DNA from: Rachycentron canadum
Taxonomy: Eukaryota; Chordata; Actinopteri; Carangiformes; Rachycentridae
Assembly (NCBI GenBank): GCA_038496675.1
Contig: CM076651.1
Coordinates: 2,061,212-2,125,211, forward strand
DNA length: 64,000 bases
Direction: 5' to 3'
Under the pieces are notes generated by a model. It was not told where the DNA came from, did no database searches, and saw only the letters and a list, made by a program, of their open reading frames with translations. Each line of letters opens with the position of its first letter. Position 1 is the stretch's first letter. A program made the translations under genes and the position numbers. This document shows positions 10,831 through 23,600 of this stretch, piece by piece.

Positions 10831-12344
10831 TGGCAGGGAAGGAGAGAGCAAGTGGGGGGTGGATTATGTTCCTTTCAGAAATTATCAAAATCTCTCCACC
10901 CTTTCCTGTTATATACTCTCACATACATCCAGCCCTTCTTCCTTACACTCATGTTCACATGCATAAAGAGAAGTAGTCATATTCAGACATTTGCACTTTC
11001 TTCCCAGTGTCAGAGACCTTTATGCCACACCATTCACCATGGTAACAAATACAAATGTATATGTGGCTCCACCGGCATCGCCACTGCAATGTCATTTGCT
11101 CCAACAAATGCACAGCTGTGTGTTTCCTCCTGCTTGAAGTCTGCAGGAGCTTATGGCAGAGGATAAATATGTGATGTTAAAGCTGTGATACTCTGTCTTT
11201 GTGTCACATATATCAAAGTTCAGAGAATGCTAAACGGATGAGGAGGAAGGATGAAGTCACTGATCTGCTGAAATGTCAGTATGTTATTGAACAGAAGTGT
11301 ATGGAACATTACTTCATATATCAACAGACACCCAACCAAACCACTGCTGACTCAGATATGCACCGCCTCAACAAAAGGGCTAATCCAGCCTTCAACAACC
11401 AAGTCAACTTCTAGGTTTCATTTCAGCAGCTATCAAATATTACTTGACTTCATGGACCATATCACATATTGAAGTATGAGGGCAGTGGAGACTGTTGCTC
11501 GCCAGTTGTTTGAATTGCAAGAGTAATCATCTGGATAATTAGGAGGAGGAGGAGGAGGAGGAGGAGGAGGACTCAATTTTGCAGGAATGCACGTTGACCA
11601 GGATGAGCCAAACTGCTGATAATGCAATCCATCGCTCCACTGAGCCAGTTAAGATTTTTCTACATGGGTGCCATCTTCAAAAGATCGACCCTCGACACTA
11701 CACTTGATCCTGACATTCTGGATATGATGAAAGTGTCATGTCTGCACAGCTCTGTAACGGTATTCCAATTGATGCAGGGTATTTAGTCTATTTATATCAT
11801 GTTATCACATTAAAATACACATGGTGTAATTCTTTCACTTTTCAGATACAAGAGGTAACTTTGCAGCTGCTGCAGTTTCACAAACTGTGAAGTGTAAAGT
11901 GTGTAGAGAGCTACTTTGACTTGACTCATTTACAGAAGTGTCTTGTAAAATTTGAAGTATCAACGACTCTGTACTGAGTAAAATTTTTCAGTTACTCCAC
12001 CACAGAACATTATGGCTCGTTGGCGAATGTTGACGCACAGTGATGTTATGTATATTAACAGACACGGAAATTGAAACCAAAGTCAAGGGTCTGCACATGA
12101 AGTTCTTGGAGTTTGGCAGTCGGTCGAGTGCTGAGGAACAAATTCCTCTCTTATCTTGAGTCCCATTGTCTCCTGTGTTATCTGGCTTTGCCTTGATGCC
12201 GTGGGCGCTCTGTGGACAGATGCAACATGAACGCAGTTTATGAAGCACTAACAGTAGGATATTAACCAAGCAATGGCAATTTGTACAGAGAGCTACCTAT
12301 GATATAAGTCTGTGTACAGCACTCGACTTGACCTTTACTGATTA

Positions 12345-13220
12345 GTCACTTCATGATCATTTTGAAGTCTATATGAAACTACTATTGCTACTTCTCCCTT
12401 GATTTATTAGCTCAGTAAACGTTTTCCTAATGAGTTTATGGTCTCAGTCCCTAGTTTCAAGTCTTCAATACAACATGATGTTCATTTTTTAAATGATGGT
12501 CCATTTAGAGGAAAATAGACCATAAAGCAGGGGATGGATTAGGGGGCGTGGCTACTGTGTGATTGACAGATTGTACCACAAACAATTACCTGCCTGACAA
12601 CCAGTTAAGTCCAGAGCAGGTCTGATCCTCCTCAGTTCCACATGTGAAGGTGTGGTCCTTTGTAGCCGGTGTCGACCGGGAAGGCCGAGCGGAAATAAAC
12701 GGTCTGGTCGCTTTGCGACATCACCTGTTCCTCCCTTGTGTCGCAAAGCGCGGCTGCTGTTGCCTGGCAACCTTAACAACGCGTAACTCTTTCTCCACAA
12801 AAGTCTGAGGTTTTAATACCCTTGGTTTTAACAGTTGCGCCGTTAGTTAAAACACAATACTTGAATTTAACGTTGTAAACCTCAGGCTCTCTCTCTGTGT
12901 TTTTTTTTTTTTTTTTTTTTTTTGCTGCCATAGCATTTTAATTACCGGCGCGCAATGAATCCTGGGATAGATTGGACTGCGAAGGACTCACCTGTTGGAG
13001 CCTTCGTTTCCCTGGAAAAGGACACGTTTGTCTGCAGCATACGAAGGAGCAAACGCAAAAAGGAAAAATACGCTAAACACATCCCCAGACGTAGCCGCGG
13101 TCCCTGATTGAGAACGTTTCTCCCGGTTACAAAAAAATCCAAGATGGCGACGACCAGATTCCAAACTTGACCCATCAGAACGGCAGTTTACGAACCAATG
13201 GGTGACGTCACGGTGGGTCG
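12345..13220 (+). repeat. Interspersed repeat 'Y', copy 1 (interrupted)
   Basis: Contains the family core CTCCCTTGATTTATTAGCTC, then AATAGACCATAAAGCAGGGG and GGGGGCGTGGCTACTG. The 3' end (AAGATGGCGACGACCAG ... GGGTGACGTCACGG) is displaced by an inserted TIR element. Confidence 0.75.
12660..13125 (-). mobile_element. Non-autonomous TIR element, copy C, nested in another repeat
   Basis: Reverse-complement match to copies A and B: CTATGGCAGCA, CCCAGGATTCATT and CGACCAGACCGTTTATTTCC occur in the same order. It sits between the two halves of a copy of the abundant interspersed repeat (12345-12660 and 13125-13220). A T run of about 23 lies inside it. Boundaries are approximate. Confidence 0.6.
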
Positions 13221-14749
13221 AAATAAAATAAATTGGAAACTTTTTTGATAACTGACTAATCTCTGAAATCATGTTTTAAGCAAAATTATCAAACTTTTGA
13301 TGGTTCCAGGAGTTTTGTTTTGTTATAGACCAAACAATTGATCAGTTGAGTAGCTGGTGGAGCAATTGGCCTGTTAATCAATATTATGAATAACTGTTAT
13401 TACGAACAAATGTGCTGTTTACGCACTTTGCCCTGGTCACTTGCTCCTGCGGTAGGACAACTGATCTGACAGAGCACACAGGCAAACCCAAGGGCCTGTG
13501 CTTGCTGGAGTTCAGGGCTACGTGAGGCCAAAATCTGCCTCACCATCAGCGGCCTGTTGTTCTGATTAATCTTGGCAAGGAGGGCAGAAATCACCTGCCG
13601 TCTTGTGTTCCCATCAGCTCGCGAGCTACAGCACTGGTCTGTTTCCACATATCAGGAGAATGTTCCAAGACCCACGCCAGACCAACGGGGGCTCTCTTTT
13701 CCACACTGCCCTGGATTATTCATTTTTCCTCCTCCATGCAGCCGCACAGTTTCTTCCTCAGTTTGTTCCTTTTCTCTGCCTCCTCAGCTCAGGTCTAACA
13801 GCTGGTTCAGAGTCTCTCTGCTGCCACTTCTGCTTTCAACATAGCAACCAGAGTCCTGGCTAAACCGCAAAGCCGAGCCAAGTGTTGGGACAGCAATAGT
13901 GGTGCAATTTAACAAAGTACATTTAACATTAAAGTATACATTTGAGGTATTCTGTACCTCACTTTGTACTTTTACTCCATTACAAGAGGGGAATATTGAA
14001 TTTTTTACTTGATCTGAGAGCTTCAGTTCTTGGTTAATTCACAAAACAAATGAAGATCTAATAAAATATGATGCTTTGTTATCAATTAAACTATACAAGT
14101 AAGCATTTGCAACTATATATATATATATATATGCTTGAAAAGCAACTTTTCAAGCAATATCAAACATTTTATAGTTCTGGCTTCAAATGTAGAGATTTTC
14201 TTTGTAATTTTTTAAAATAAATGTAAATAATTTTGAGGTGTGGACTGATCCCAACTGGACTCTCTCTATTAATTGAGAAAAGTTTTTAAAAATTGCTCCA
14301 CCCCAACGAACTAAAACAGTAAAATGCTGCTTACACACCATAATGTGATAATAATAACACCATGATACAATATACAATAGTATAGCCATTTTCTGCATTG
14401 AGTGAATACATTAGGTACATTTCTTGATTATACTGTCATACTTTCACTTGAGAAAGAATGCAGGACTTTTACTAAAGTGTTTAATAAAGAGTTTTTACAA
14501 CATTATTATTATTATTATAAATGCTTTTACTCAAGTAAAGGATCTGAATACTTCCTCCACAAGTGATAACTGATAAGATGACAATTGTGTTAAGATGGAC
14601 AACTGCCTGCTTCAAGCCTTTGATGGTAATATGTTGGTTTAGGACCATGGAGCACACTGCCAGGAGTGATACTCACCAGACACAATGAAAGAGGTTGGTC
14701 CATTGAGTGGGCTGTGCAGTTTCGGGAGGATTCATCATGATGAGATCAT

Positions 14750-15285
14750 AGACTGTTGACACAAATGGATGTAGACTGTGCGTCTGAAAATTTAAGCCAA
14801 CAATGAAGATCCTTAAACCTTTGTTCTCTCTAATGACCATCAGGGGGCGACTCCACTGGTTGAAAAAATAAGTCAGATTGTATTGAAGTCTATGGGAAAA
14901 TGTCCCTACTTCTCCCTTGATTTATTAGCTCAGTAAACGTTTTCCTAATAAGTTTATGGTCTCAGTCTCTAGTTTCAGGTATTAAATAAAACATGATGTT
15001 CATTTCTAAATGATGGTCATTCAGAGGAAAATAGACATAAAGCAGGGGGTGAATTAGGGGGCGTGGCTCCTGTTTAATTGACAGACTGCACCACCCAATC
15101 AGGATAGAGTACAGAGCAGGTCAGAGCCACCCCTCACTCCTCCTCAGCTCCACCTTCTCCTCTGAATGTGGTTTCTACTGGTTTCAAAAAACCAAGATGG
15201 CCGACAGCCAGATTACAAACTGGAGGCCTCAAAGCGGCAGCTCACAGACCAGTGGGTGATGTCTTGTGGGTTGCCACCAACTGGG
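14750..15285 (+). repeat. Interspersed repeat 'Y', copy 2 (near full length)
   Basis: Order seen: ATGACCATCAGGGGGCGACT, CTCCCTTGATTTATTAGCTC, AATTAGGGGGCGTGGCTCC, CCACCCAATCAGGATAGAG, CTCCTCAGCTCCACCTTCTC, AACCAAGATGGCCGACAGCC. About 530 bp, no ORF. Confidence 0.8.
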
Positions 15286-15983
15286 TGAGACCCAGTTAAT
15301 ATTTTTGTTGATGTCATTCTTCAGTTACGTTAAATTTGGATAAAATTGGTTTCAGCAGACACTACACTGACTTTCATACTTGTCCTGAAGGATTCTCCTA
15401 GTGCTACCTCTCAACTTAAAGCTGCAGTGTGGACCTTTAACAGATAAATGAATGTTACATTAAAGCATTTGCCAAATGGCCAAATGATCAGCAGTATACA
15501 GTGGAGCCTATTTCAGAAAAACACGTCTTGCTCCAGATAAGGAAGAGGAAGAATTACAGTCTAAAAAAGAAACTGATCAATGGCGAGCACAAATACAGAT
15601 TACCATTTTTATGGCTTTTCCTCATTGGAGAGTGTTTAGAGAAGAAAAAGGACTGAAGGCAGACATGGATGTCACCTCAATGCTCATGAGAGACTGGTAA
15701 CTGTCAAATATTAGGTAGGCCATGTGGGTATTACATTTACTATTATTAAATAAGGGATTATTATTGTCTTGGACAATGTTTGTGTAATTGCTCTCACTCC
15801 CAGAGAGGAAAGACCAGAACATTGCACACAGAAGATTTAACCTTAACCTGACCTTAACCCTTACAATAACCAGAATATAACCCCTAACCCCCTAACCCTA
15901 ACATTACCGCCAAGTTTAACCACCTGTTCGACTTAAAGTAAAATTTAATAATGAACGTTACTGGGACTTTCTCCTTGTCCCCA

Positions 15984-15984
<1 letters not shown>

Positions 15985-16043
<59 letters not shown>
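15985..16043. repeat. (CA)n microsatellite
   Basis: About 29 uninterrupted CA units, 60 bp upstream of the inverted CCAAT box of the presumed spryd3 promoter. Confidence 0.95.
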
Positions 16044-16045
<2 letters not shown>

Positions 16046-16080
16046 AGACCCATACAACGACACTATTGGCTGAAATCCTG

Positions 16081-16208
16081 CCACGTTTTCTCAAACCTCG
16101 CTGCGATTGGCTATTTCGGTAACGAGGGTGTGACGTCTTTAGGAAGCGCCGAACTCTAGTTTGTAAAGTTTGATTTGGTGCTAATGGACTAACGGCGGAT
16201 GGACAAAA
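16081..16208 (+). promoter_or_regulatory. spryd3: Presumed spryd3 promoter and start of non-coding exon 1
   Basis: There is an inverted CCAAT box (GATTGG, 16105-16110) and a CRE-like TGACGTC (16131-16137), with no TATA box. This suits a housekeeping promoter just before the exon 1 donors. The transcription start itself cannot be placed. Confidence 0.5.
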
Positions 16209-16243
16209 GTGAGTTTCTGTATTATTAGCCGCCCACATAACAG
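16150..16243 (+). other. spryd3: spryd3 5' non-coding exon 1 (approximate start)
   Basis: Two possible donors are visible: AAAA|GTGAGT (exon end 16208) and CAG|GTAAGC (exon end 16243). The second has the better consensus. With either, an in-frame stop precedes the ATG at 17527, so translation should start in exon 2. An upstream ATG at 16199 makes a nine-codon uORF (16199-16228) if the second donor is used, or a short uORF overlapping the main ATG if the first is used. Confidence 0.5.
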
Positions 16244-17029
16244 GTAAGCGGCATCAGTAATAAATCTTCGTTGTGCTCTACACTTTTAAAAAAAACGACC
16301 TCTCTTCATCCTTTTGTCAAGCTTCAGCTTCAAGCAAAGAAGCTATCACATTAGCCGCTAATGATGCTAACCCATGCTAACCCAAACTGACCCCTGGTCA
16401 CTGACGCGAATGGACAATTACTGTTTCGAAATGTCATGTAATCGACACTAAGCGGTAAAATATCGTCAGCCGAAATGGTAGCAGTGAGCTGTCTGTACAT
16501 TCACGACCTCTGAACTTAAATTACCTTCACCGTTAGCGCAGTCGGTTTGGAGCTGCTAGCTTGCAAACCTTGACAGCGTTAGCGCGATGTAAACATTGGC
16601 ACGCCCACTTGGAAGAGCGTCAAGGAGGCTGAAAAAATACCAAATGTGTAGCAACTGGATTATTCAAGACAATAACTTGCAGCCCTAAGTGTGTCTGTGA
16701 TTTAGGTTTCCTAGTAAATTTAACAAATAAAGGCGTAAACAGCAGTTCGTAACAATCATATTATCTTCGACCAACAGTTCTGGAGTTGTAGTTGTAGCTC
16801 AAGAAAACTGATCAGCAATGGATTTAACAGCCCACTAATAGTTCGCCTTCTGTTCTATATTTCAGTGCCCTGGCTTTACTAAGGTTACGTTACCACGAAA
16901 CCAGCAGCTTCAAACTCAGGCTAGAACAATATATCTGCCATTATGTCTTTTTAGCAGACATATCAGCGTGTAACCTGCTTGTAAGTAGCAAACAAGACTG
17001 TAATACTGAAATGCCAAACTAGGTTGGTG

Positions 17030-17068
<39 letters not shown>

Positions 17069-17526
17069 GGTCAATAATTAAAATGATCCTCAATTAAACA
17101 ATTTTGATTACAATTTTGATTACAATCTGTATTAGGTTGTCCATGTGATGTGTTTATCTGGAAACAATTAACTATTGGGAGATTTATTTATTCAGTCTCA
17201 AAAATCCAGTATCAGTCACCCTATACTTATTTAACCTCTAAAGCAGAGTCTATAATTAACAGTGAATCATCTGTTGTTACACCTAGTGAGAAAAACCACA
17301 AGATTAGAACATGAAAGTTTCTTAATCTGTATCAATCTCAAAACAAATTACAATGCTTCCTACTGTTGGTATTGTCTACCTGCCTCATCATGGTCACATC
17401 TTGGTAAAGGTGAAATGAGAAACCTTAATGCTGTCAATTCTTAAGGAACAATCGGTTATTGTAAAGAGCATGAGCTTGTGTTGGGTTTTGGAACACGTAA
17501 GCTTAATGGTATTTTTCTTCGTTAAG
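16244..17526 (+). other. spryd3: spryd3 intron 1
   Basis: About 1.3 kb. Nothing recognised except an A run at about 17037-17065. Confidence 0.6.
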
Positions 17527-17654
17527 ATGGATGACATCAACGTACTACACCACAGATGCCTCCTGAATCTGAGGCGCCGAATCAGAGATATTGGAGACGG
17601 GCGTCCTGCACAGGAAAGATATATGAGGTTGCAGAAGGATGGAGACACACTCAG
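17527..17654 (+). CDS. spryd3: spryd3 coding exon 2 (start codon)
   Basis: 128 nt beginning at the ATG directly after acceptor TTTTTCTTCGTTAAG and ending CTCAG before GTCAGC, phase 2 out. It encodes MDDINVLHH...RRRIRDIGDG...KDGDTL. The frame is open further upstream, but that part holds the acceptor and pyrimidine tract and does not resemble SPRYD3. Confidence 0.9.
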
Positions 17655-20600
17655 GTCAGCCTGTTCTTCAATTTGCCCTGGTGGGGATTGAACTTAAATT
17701 CAATTTCCACTGGACTGGGTGAATCTGAGTTTATCTTAGAAGGCGCTTCTTTTTTATGTTGTGTTAGTTTCTCTGCCTACTTTTTTACAACCTGTGTACG
17801 ATTTGAGCCAAAACTGTGCCATAGTGTAATTACACAAAGAACACGGGATTTGCTTTATTAGACGGAAATTTATTTTGTCGCTATTCATCTGGGCTGTCTG
17901 TCTGTCGTGTAATCAAAATGCTGACTCAGACAATAGTTAGCAGTAGCAATGTACAGATCTGACTCTACATCACAAAAGTAGCACTTGTGATTCCCCACCT
18001 AAGGATGCTGCTGTGCACACACTGATGCAAAGGTGCCGAAGCTTTAATGACCTATTAGACTAGAAGGTGTCAACTTAAATATAAATGAAAAAATGCAAAA
18101 ATATAACGCAAAATATTTACTACAAGTGAAAAATATTATATAAACATGTAAATATGTGTGTAGGTGGGGGGTTATTAGTGGCAGAGGGGGTCTCTGGCTT
18201 TGCTGATGAGGCAGATGGGGAAAAAACTATTCTTGTGGTGAGAGGTTTTGGTCCTGATGGGCTGCAGCCTCCTGCCAAAGTCAGCTAAAGGTCAACTACA
18301 ATCTTTCCTGCTTGCCTCAGGGTCCTGGAGGGGTACAGGTGAGTTTTCTTAATGAGGGAGCTGATGTTCGACTCTCGCTTTTACATTAGTGATTGTTCTG
18401 TTCCATTCAAGTGGCCCAGTACTTGACACTGAAACAACTAAAAAGAATTTAACCATTACCATCATTACGTCTGTTATTTACACCTTTGTTTTCACTGCTG
18501 TGACATATAAAATGTTCTCTGTGAAAAAGGCCAGTCCCCAGGAAGCTCTGTGTTTGTCCGAGCATATCTTCAGTTTTCCCTTCCTTTACAAATCACATGC
18601 TTTTGTCAAACTGGTGAGCGTCAGCGTCATCATGTGCATGCTGTTAGATATATCAGTGGCAGCTCTGAATGGGTTTCATTGTCAATAAGGACTACATAAT
18701 TTCTTGCACACGTCGGTGCATGTGATCACACTGAACAAAGAAGATGTCGGATGTGTTTCTGATTGTGCATACAGCAGTTGAACCTATTAGGAGACACCTA
18801 TTGTTAACCTGTATTTTCTTCTCTTTAGTTACCAAGGGAACTCTGAAGAGGTGGGTTGCTATGTGGCTGGCCATCCTTTATCAAAGGGAAACTGCTACTT
18901 TGAGGTAAGGCACATTGACAGTGATGATGTCGCCATCTGACATTGTTACTGTAATTGCGTCCTGACTATTAGCTCTTTTTGTGCATCGTTAGTTGACATG
19001 ATGGCTACAAATGGCTATCTCTGACTTTGTTAGAGGGAGAAAAAAAAAAGCAATAATTCATTTTTTTTTCATTTTGAAATGTTTGGGGTGGTCACAATAT
19101 GATAGACTTACCACATACCATCGTCCCTGGTTGTGCTCAAGATTGCTTTTCCATCCAGCCAGCAATTTTATCCCCTGGAATCCCATTGCAGACAATTTTC
19201 TCAACTTCATATTAAATTCTGAGTGCCCCCCCACAGTCCCAGTTCACCAGTGCAAAACCACTACCTCAAAAATGTCCTAGCTGCATTGGAATGGGGTAGG
19301 GTGTGGGTTAGGTGGTATCTCTGCGCACAAAGATTAGTTTAACACACTGTTGACTGGCAGCACAAGAAAACATTTGACATTTATTTTAGCAAAGCTGTCA
19401 TGCGCCTACAGTACATATAATAGGTCTAATCCATACAGTAGAGCAAAGAGAAAAATGTCTTGGTGATTTAACGCAGGAAAGTTGCAAGAGTTCAGTCATA
19501 AATTAGGTGCTGAGGGCTGCGGCGTCTTATTTATGAGCCAGCTTGTTTGTGGATGGTGCACGTCATCGAAGGCCCTGTGATGTGTTGTCAGACTGCAGGT
19601 GAGGCAGGAGTACTTGCCTGGGTTTTTGGGCTTCAGGAGGAAGCATTAGGCTGTACATTATCCACTGAACCTACGTCATTCTGCTGGGCTGCAAATAGAC
19701 CCAGACAGGCCCACATAGCAGCGGAGTCCCCCCCGAAAATGTAAACGATCCACCTCTTCCACTATTCTATTCAGATTTTTTATTTTTTTTTTTCTCCTTG
19801 AGATGAGAAGCACTGTTCAGACATATGTCACATTTCAGATCTGCTCTGCTGAGACTATATACAAGCCAGCAATGCACTTTGACATTATTTGTCATGGCCG
19901 TGAGGTGTCCCTGATTTGTAACAGATGTGACATTTCTTCTAAATCTCTCTAGGTCTCTCCCTCTCCTGCTTTAGCGTGCAAATCTTTAAGATAGCACCAG
20001 TTATTTTTAAATGGGAATCACATTTGGAGGCTGATGGATCTCTCTGACATTTAAACAAGTGAATTTCAGTGTGGCCATTACACAGAATTTTATGCTACAT
20101 TTTTCTCTACTCTGTGACGCACATGCTGTCAGTTTCCTAGATATCTCGAAAAAAAAAAAAAATTTGGGACCATTTATTCTCATAAAGGTCAGGCTTCTGT
20201 CGACGTATGCGTCACTGCTATCCTCGTCTTTCTCCTCTCTCTGCCTTCACAAGGCATCCATTTCCCTCTCTTGTCAATGCTGCTGCACTTTATCCAGTTT
20301 TCTTCATCTGTCTTCTTCAGGTCCAGCTGAACATCTGCAGCATTCCACTAGATTTAATAGATTTATTTGAAAAAATTAATATCAACATAACTGAACGGCT
20401 CATCAGTGAGCACATTCCTGCTATTTCCCAATCTTAAGTATTCTCACATGTTGTTATAACTTTTATTCGGACATTTGTGGTATTTTAACAGTTTGGGTGT
20501 GGAAGTTGTAACCTGCCAAGGCAAAGAATTTACTTCTTAAACAAAGCAAAGGTGTAATGTATTATCCTTAAATTGGCAGACTGGGAAGGAATCTGGCCTG

Positions 20601-23600
20601 CATTTTTTAGTTAGGGAATCCCCAAGAGGTTTGTTTTCACGTGCTGATAGCTGTCATGCAGGATGAAGATAAAGACTCAGGTAAATTGGAAAAGACTAAA
20701 AGACATGTGAGGGATGATACACAAGATTGGTGATTTAGCAGAGTGAGAAATGGCTCGGAGAGGTCCCCAACACAGGAAGGGACCGGATTTAGACTCTCAC
20801 CGGATGGAGTTATTCCCCTCGACTGCCTGCATTACCTTTGACTGAATTCTGCTGTGTCATTTTGCTGTGATTGGGTTCAGCTGGCAGGCTGCTGTTATGT
20901 CTGAGGGGAGGAGGTGATGGTGGAGGTTTTCCTCTGCTGCCATGTGGGTTCTGGACTTTAGATGTGCCTGTATAACATTATCATTACGAAAAAATAAACA
21001 TCATGTTGTATTGAAGACTTGAAACTAGAGACTGAGACCATAAACTCATTAGGAAAACATTTACTGAGCTAATAAATGAAGGGAGAAGTAGGGACATTTT
21101 CACATAGACTTCTATATAAACAGACTTCTTTACCAACCAGTGGAGTCGCCCCCTGATGGTCATTAGAGAGAATGAAGGTTGAAGGCTCTTCAGCATTGGC
21201 TTCACTTTACAGACCCAGAGTCTGCGTCTGTATATGTATATATGTATATGCAGTCTAAGGTAGCAACACAACACCTACACCAGAGACACATTGGATGCCT
21301 GGTGTGTGTGTCATGGCTGATCTGCTGTGGAAAAATGTGTGCGTGTGTGTGTTCACACTGACTGCGTGTCTGCTGTGTTACTGCTGCTGCAGCTCTGTCA
21401 CTTTACATAGAGTTTGCTGGATAACTGAATGTTCAATTTCTCTTCAATATAAATTTCTGGTTTATTTCGGACAGAAATGTCTCTAAAATGTCCATATACA
21501 GATGTTAAAATGATTAAAAATATACTTATCCGATTCAGCCGTCAGCCTGGAAAGTGCTTTTTTTTTTTTTGCTTAATATTAAGGGAATGATGTCAAAATG
21601 GCACCAACAGGTCTTCTCACTCTGTTTTTACTGCTAGACCTCTTGTGTAAAAACAGACGTTGACTCTCGAGATCACGTGATGCAGGTCGTCTGTCTGCTC
21701 TGATCCGGTAACATGGGCACCCTCGGCATTATGCTGCTAACAATGCACAATAATGTTGTGACACATTTTACCTTTATCAAAAAAAAAAAACTGCTGGGTG
21801 TAATTTGGACGTTGCACTCGGTCACATTGTGATTTTTATGATATCTCGCTGAAGCCTTCTTCACCTAATGATGGTAATAGAAACTATTTCACCAGATTGT
21901 GCATTAAAACCACTAAACCTGCATTTGAGTAAAACCCACACCAGCCAGACCAGCAGAGGGTCAAAAAGGACAGAGTTTTATGTGGGAGGCTTCCTTTCCT
22001 GAGTCAAGTTTTCCATTGACGGCACAACTTAGTGAAGTTTCTCACAGTAAAATGTAAAACTTGTGTTTTGATTATGGTTTGACTGTAACTTCACACTGTT
22101 TTAAAAATTAACCTTTTTCATTCTGCCCACACAAGTGGGTATAAACTACAAAGACCTGCTCCAGACGGTGAGTCCAGTGAGGCAGTGAGTTAAACTAGTT
22201 TAACCTTTTCTGTGTGCGTTTGTTTGTGTTTGTGTAGGTGACGATAGTGGACACAGGGGTGAGGGGAACCATTGCTGTGGGCCTGGTGCCTAAATTCTAC
22301 AGGCTGGACCACCAGCCGGGCTGGCTGCCATACTCTGTAGCTTACCACGCTGACAACGGCAAGTAAGTAAAACCACAGTCGTCTCTACGCTACAGTTCAG
22401 CATTGGTTTCTTGGATGGTTTGGGAAGATGGATTGCGGCTGGTTGCTGCTGCATCCACACATGACCACAGCTGTAATTCCCTATATGATCCTGCTTAGCT
22501 CTCACTTTTTCTTTTTCACCAGGTTAAAATTCCCTTTAAAAACGGGAATCGAGTTTATAGTTGTGGACAAATTCTCTGAGCTCATCTTCAGATAACTTTT
22601 GTCTGACCAATATTTCAAAACCCAAATATTGAATTTGCAATAAAATAGAAAAGAAGCAACAAGAGATTGAACCAGTGAATGTTTTGTATTTTTACTTAAA
22701 TTATTAATCATTGTTGTCAAAAATTTTCAAGTTAATGATCAAGTAACTAATTAACCAATAAGGCATCACTACAAACCTATAATCCTTAACCGACACTTAG
22801 CAGCTCTACTGGACGTGTTGAGCATCATGTTTAAAGCTGGATTTATATTTGTGATTCCATCCCACGCCTCCAGCAGAGGAAATGCTTCATAGTTCAGCGT
22901 CTGATTTCATCTGTTGATCGTGCCACTGTAACACTAGACAGATGTGCTGTGCATTTTTAGACCATATCGGTTGCAGTAATTATACACCTCAAAGTGCGTC
23001 TGCATAGTTTTATTCACTTTGTCATTTAGTGTGATGATGTGAAATCAGGACGAAGAGGAGGCTGTTGCAGTATAGTCATTAATAGCCAACATTTCCTTGT
23101 TTACGTTCTTTCATTCACTTTGTGGGGATGAGCAACGATTGTGGAAAACGGAGGATTGCAAAGTATGTCAAATGATACAGATTACCATGTCTTCATGTGC
23201 AATAACATCTACTGCCAGTGGAAACTTGCAGGAGAAAACATGAGCAGGAAGCTGACCAATGACAGTTCCTGAGGACGTGCTTATTACCTGACACATGTAG
23301 GCTTCAATGCTACATCTTAACCTCCCAGACCTCCCAAAGCATAAATTCAGCTTCAGGGTTTCAGTGATTGTGGCTTGGAGGTACTGAGAAGTGCGGGACT
23401 CATGTCCTCACTTCAGACAATAATAATACTAATAATCTCTTCAAAATCTATGTTACAACTTGCTTAACAAAGACAGGAATGAAATAACATCAGTAAAATA
23501 AACCATCCATTATATATACCGCTTATTGCAGGGGGGCTGGAGCCAGTCCCGGCTGACATGGGGCGAGTGTGGGATAAAACCTGGACAGGTTGGCAGTCAA

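Larger units (their letters stand above)
10831..16080. other. Intergenic region between divergent igfbp6 and spryd3
   Basis: About 5.3 kb with no recognised gene. It holds a (GAG)n tract at 11541-11571, two copies of an interspersed repeat (12345-13220 interrupted, and 14750-15285), a TIR-type element inside the first copy, a small palindrome at about 14132-14154, and a (CA)n tract near 15985-16043. An 82-codon open stretch on the minus strand (13400-13648) has no recognised homology. Confidence 0.7.
18905..22237 (+). other. spryd3: spryd3 intron 3
   Basis: About 3.3 kb with one truncated 'Y' repeat (20984-21235) and one copy of a small repeat (21425-21535). Nothing else recognised. Confidence 0.7.

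Noticed and set aside
17428..17526. Upstream in-frame extension of spryd3 (MLSILKEQ...)
   Set aside because: It contains the pyrimidine tract and AG acceptor; the residues do not match SPRYD3.
18389..18688. 99-codon plus-strand frame with membrane-like segments
   Set aside because: Lies in spryd3 intron 2, no homology, no splice or promoter support.
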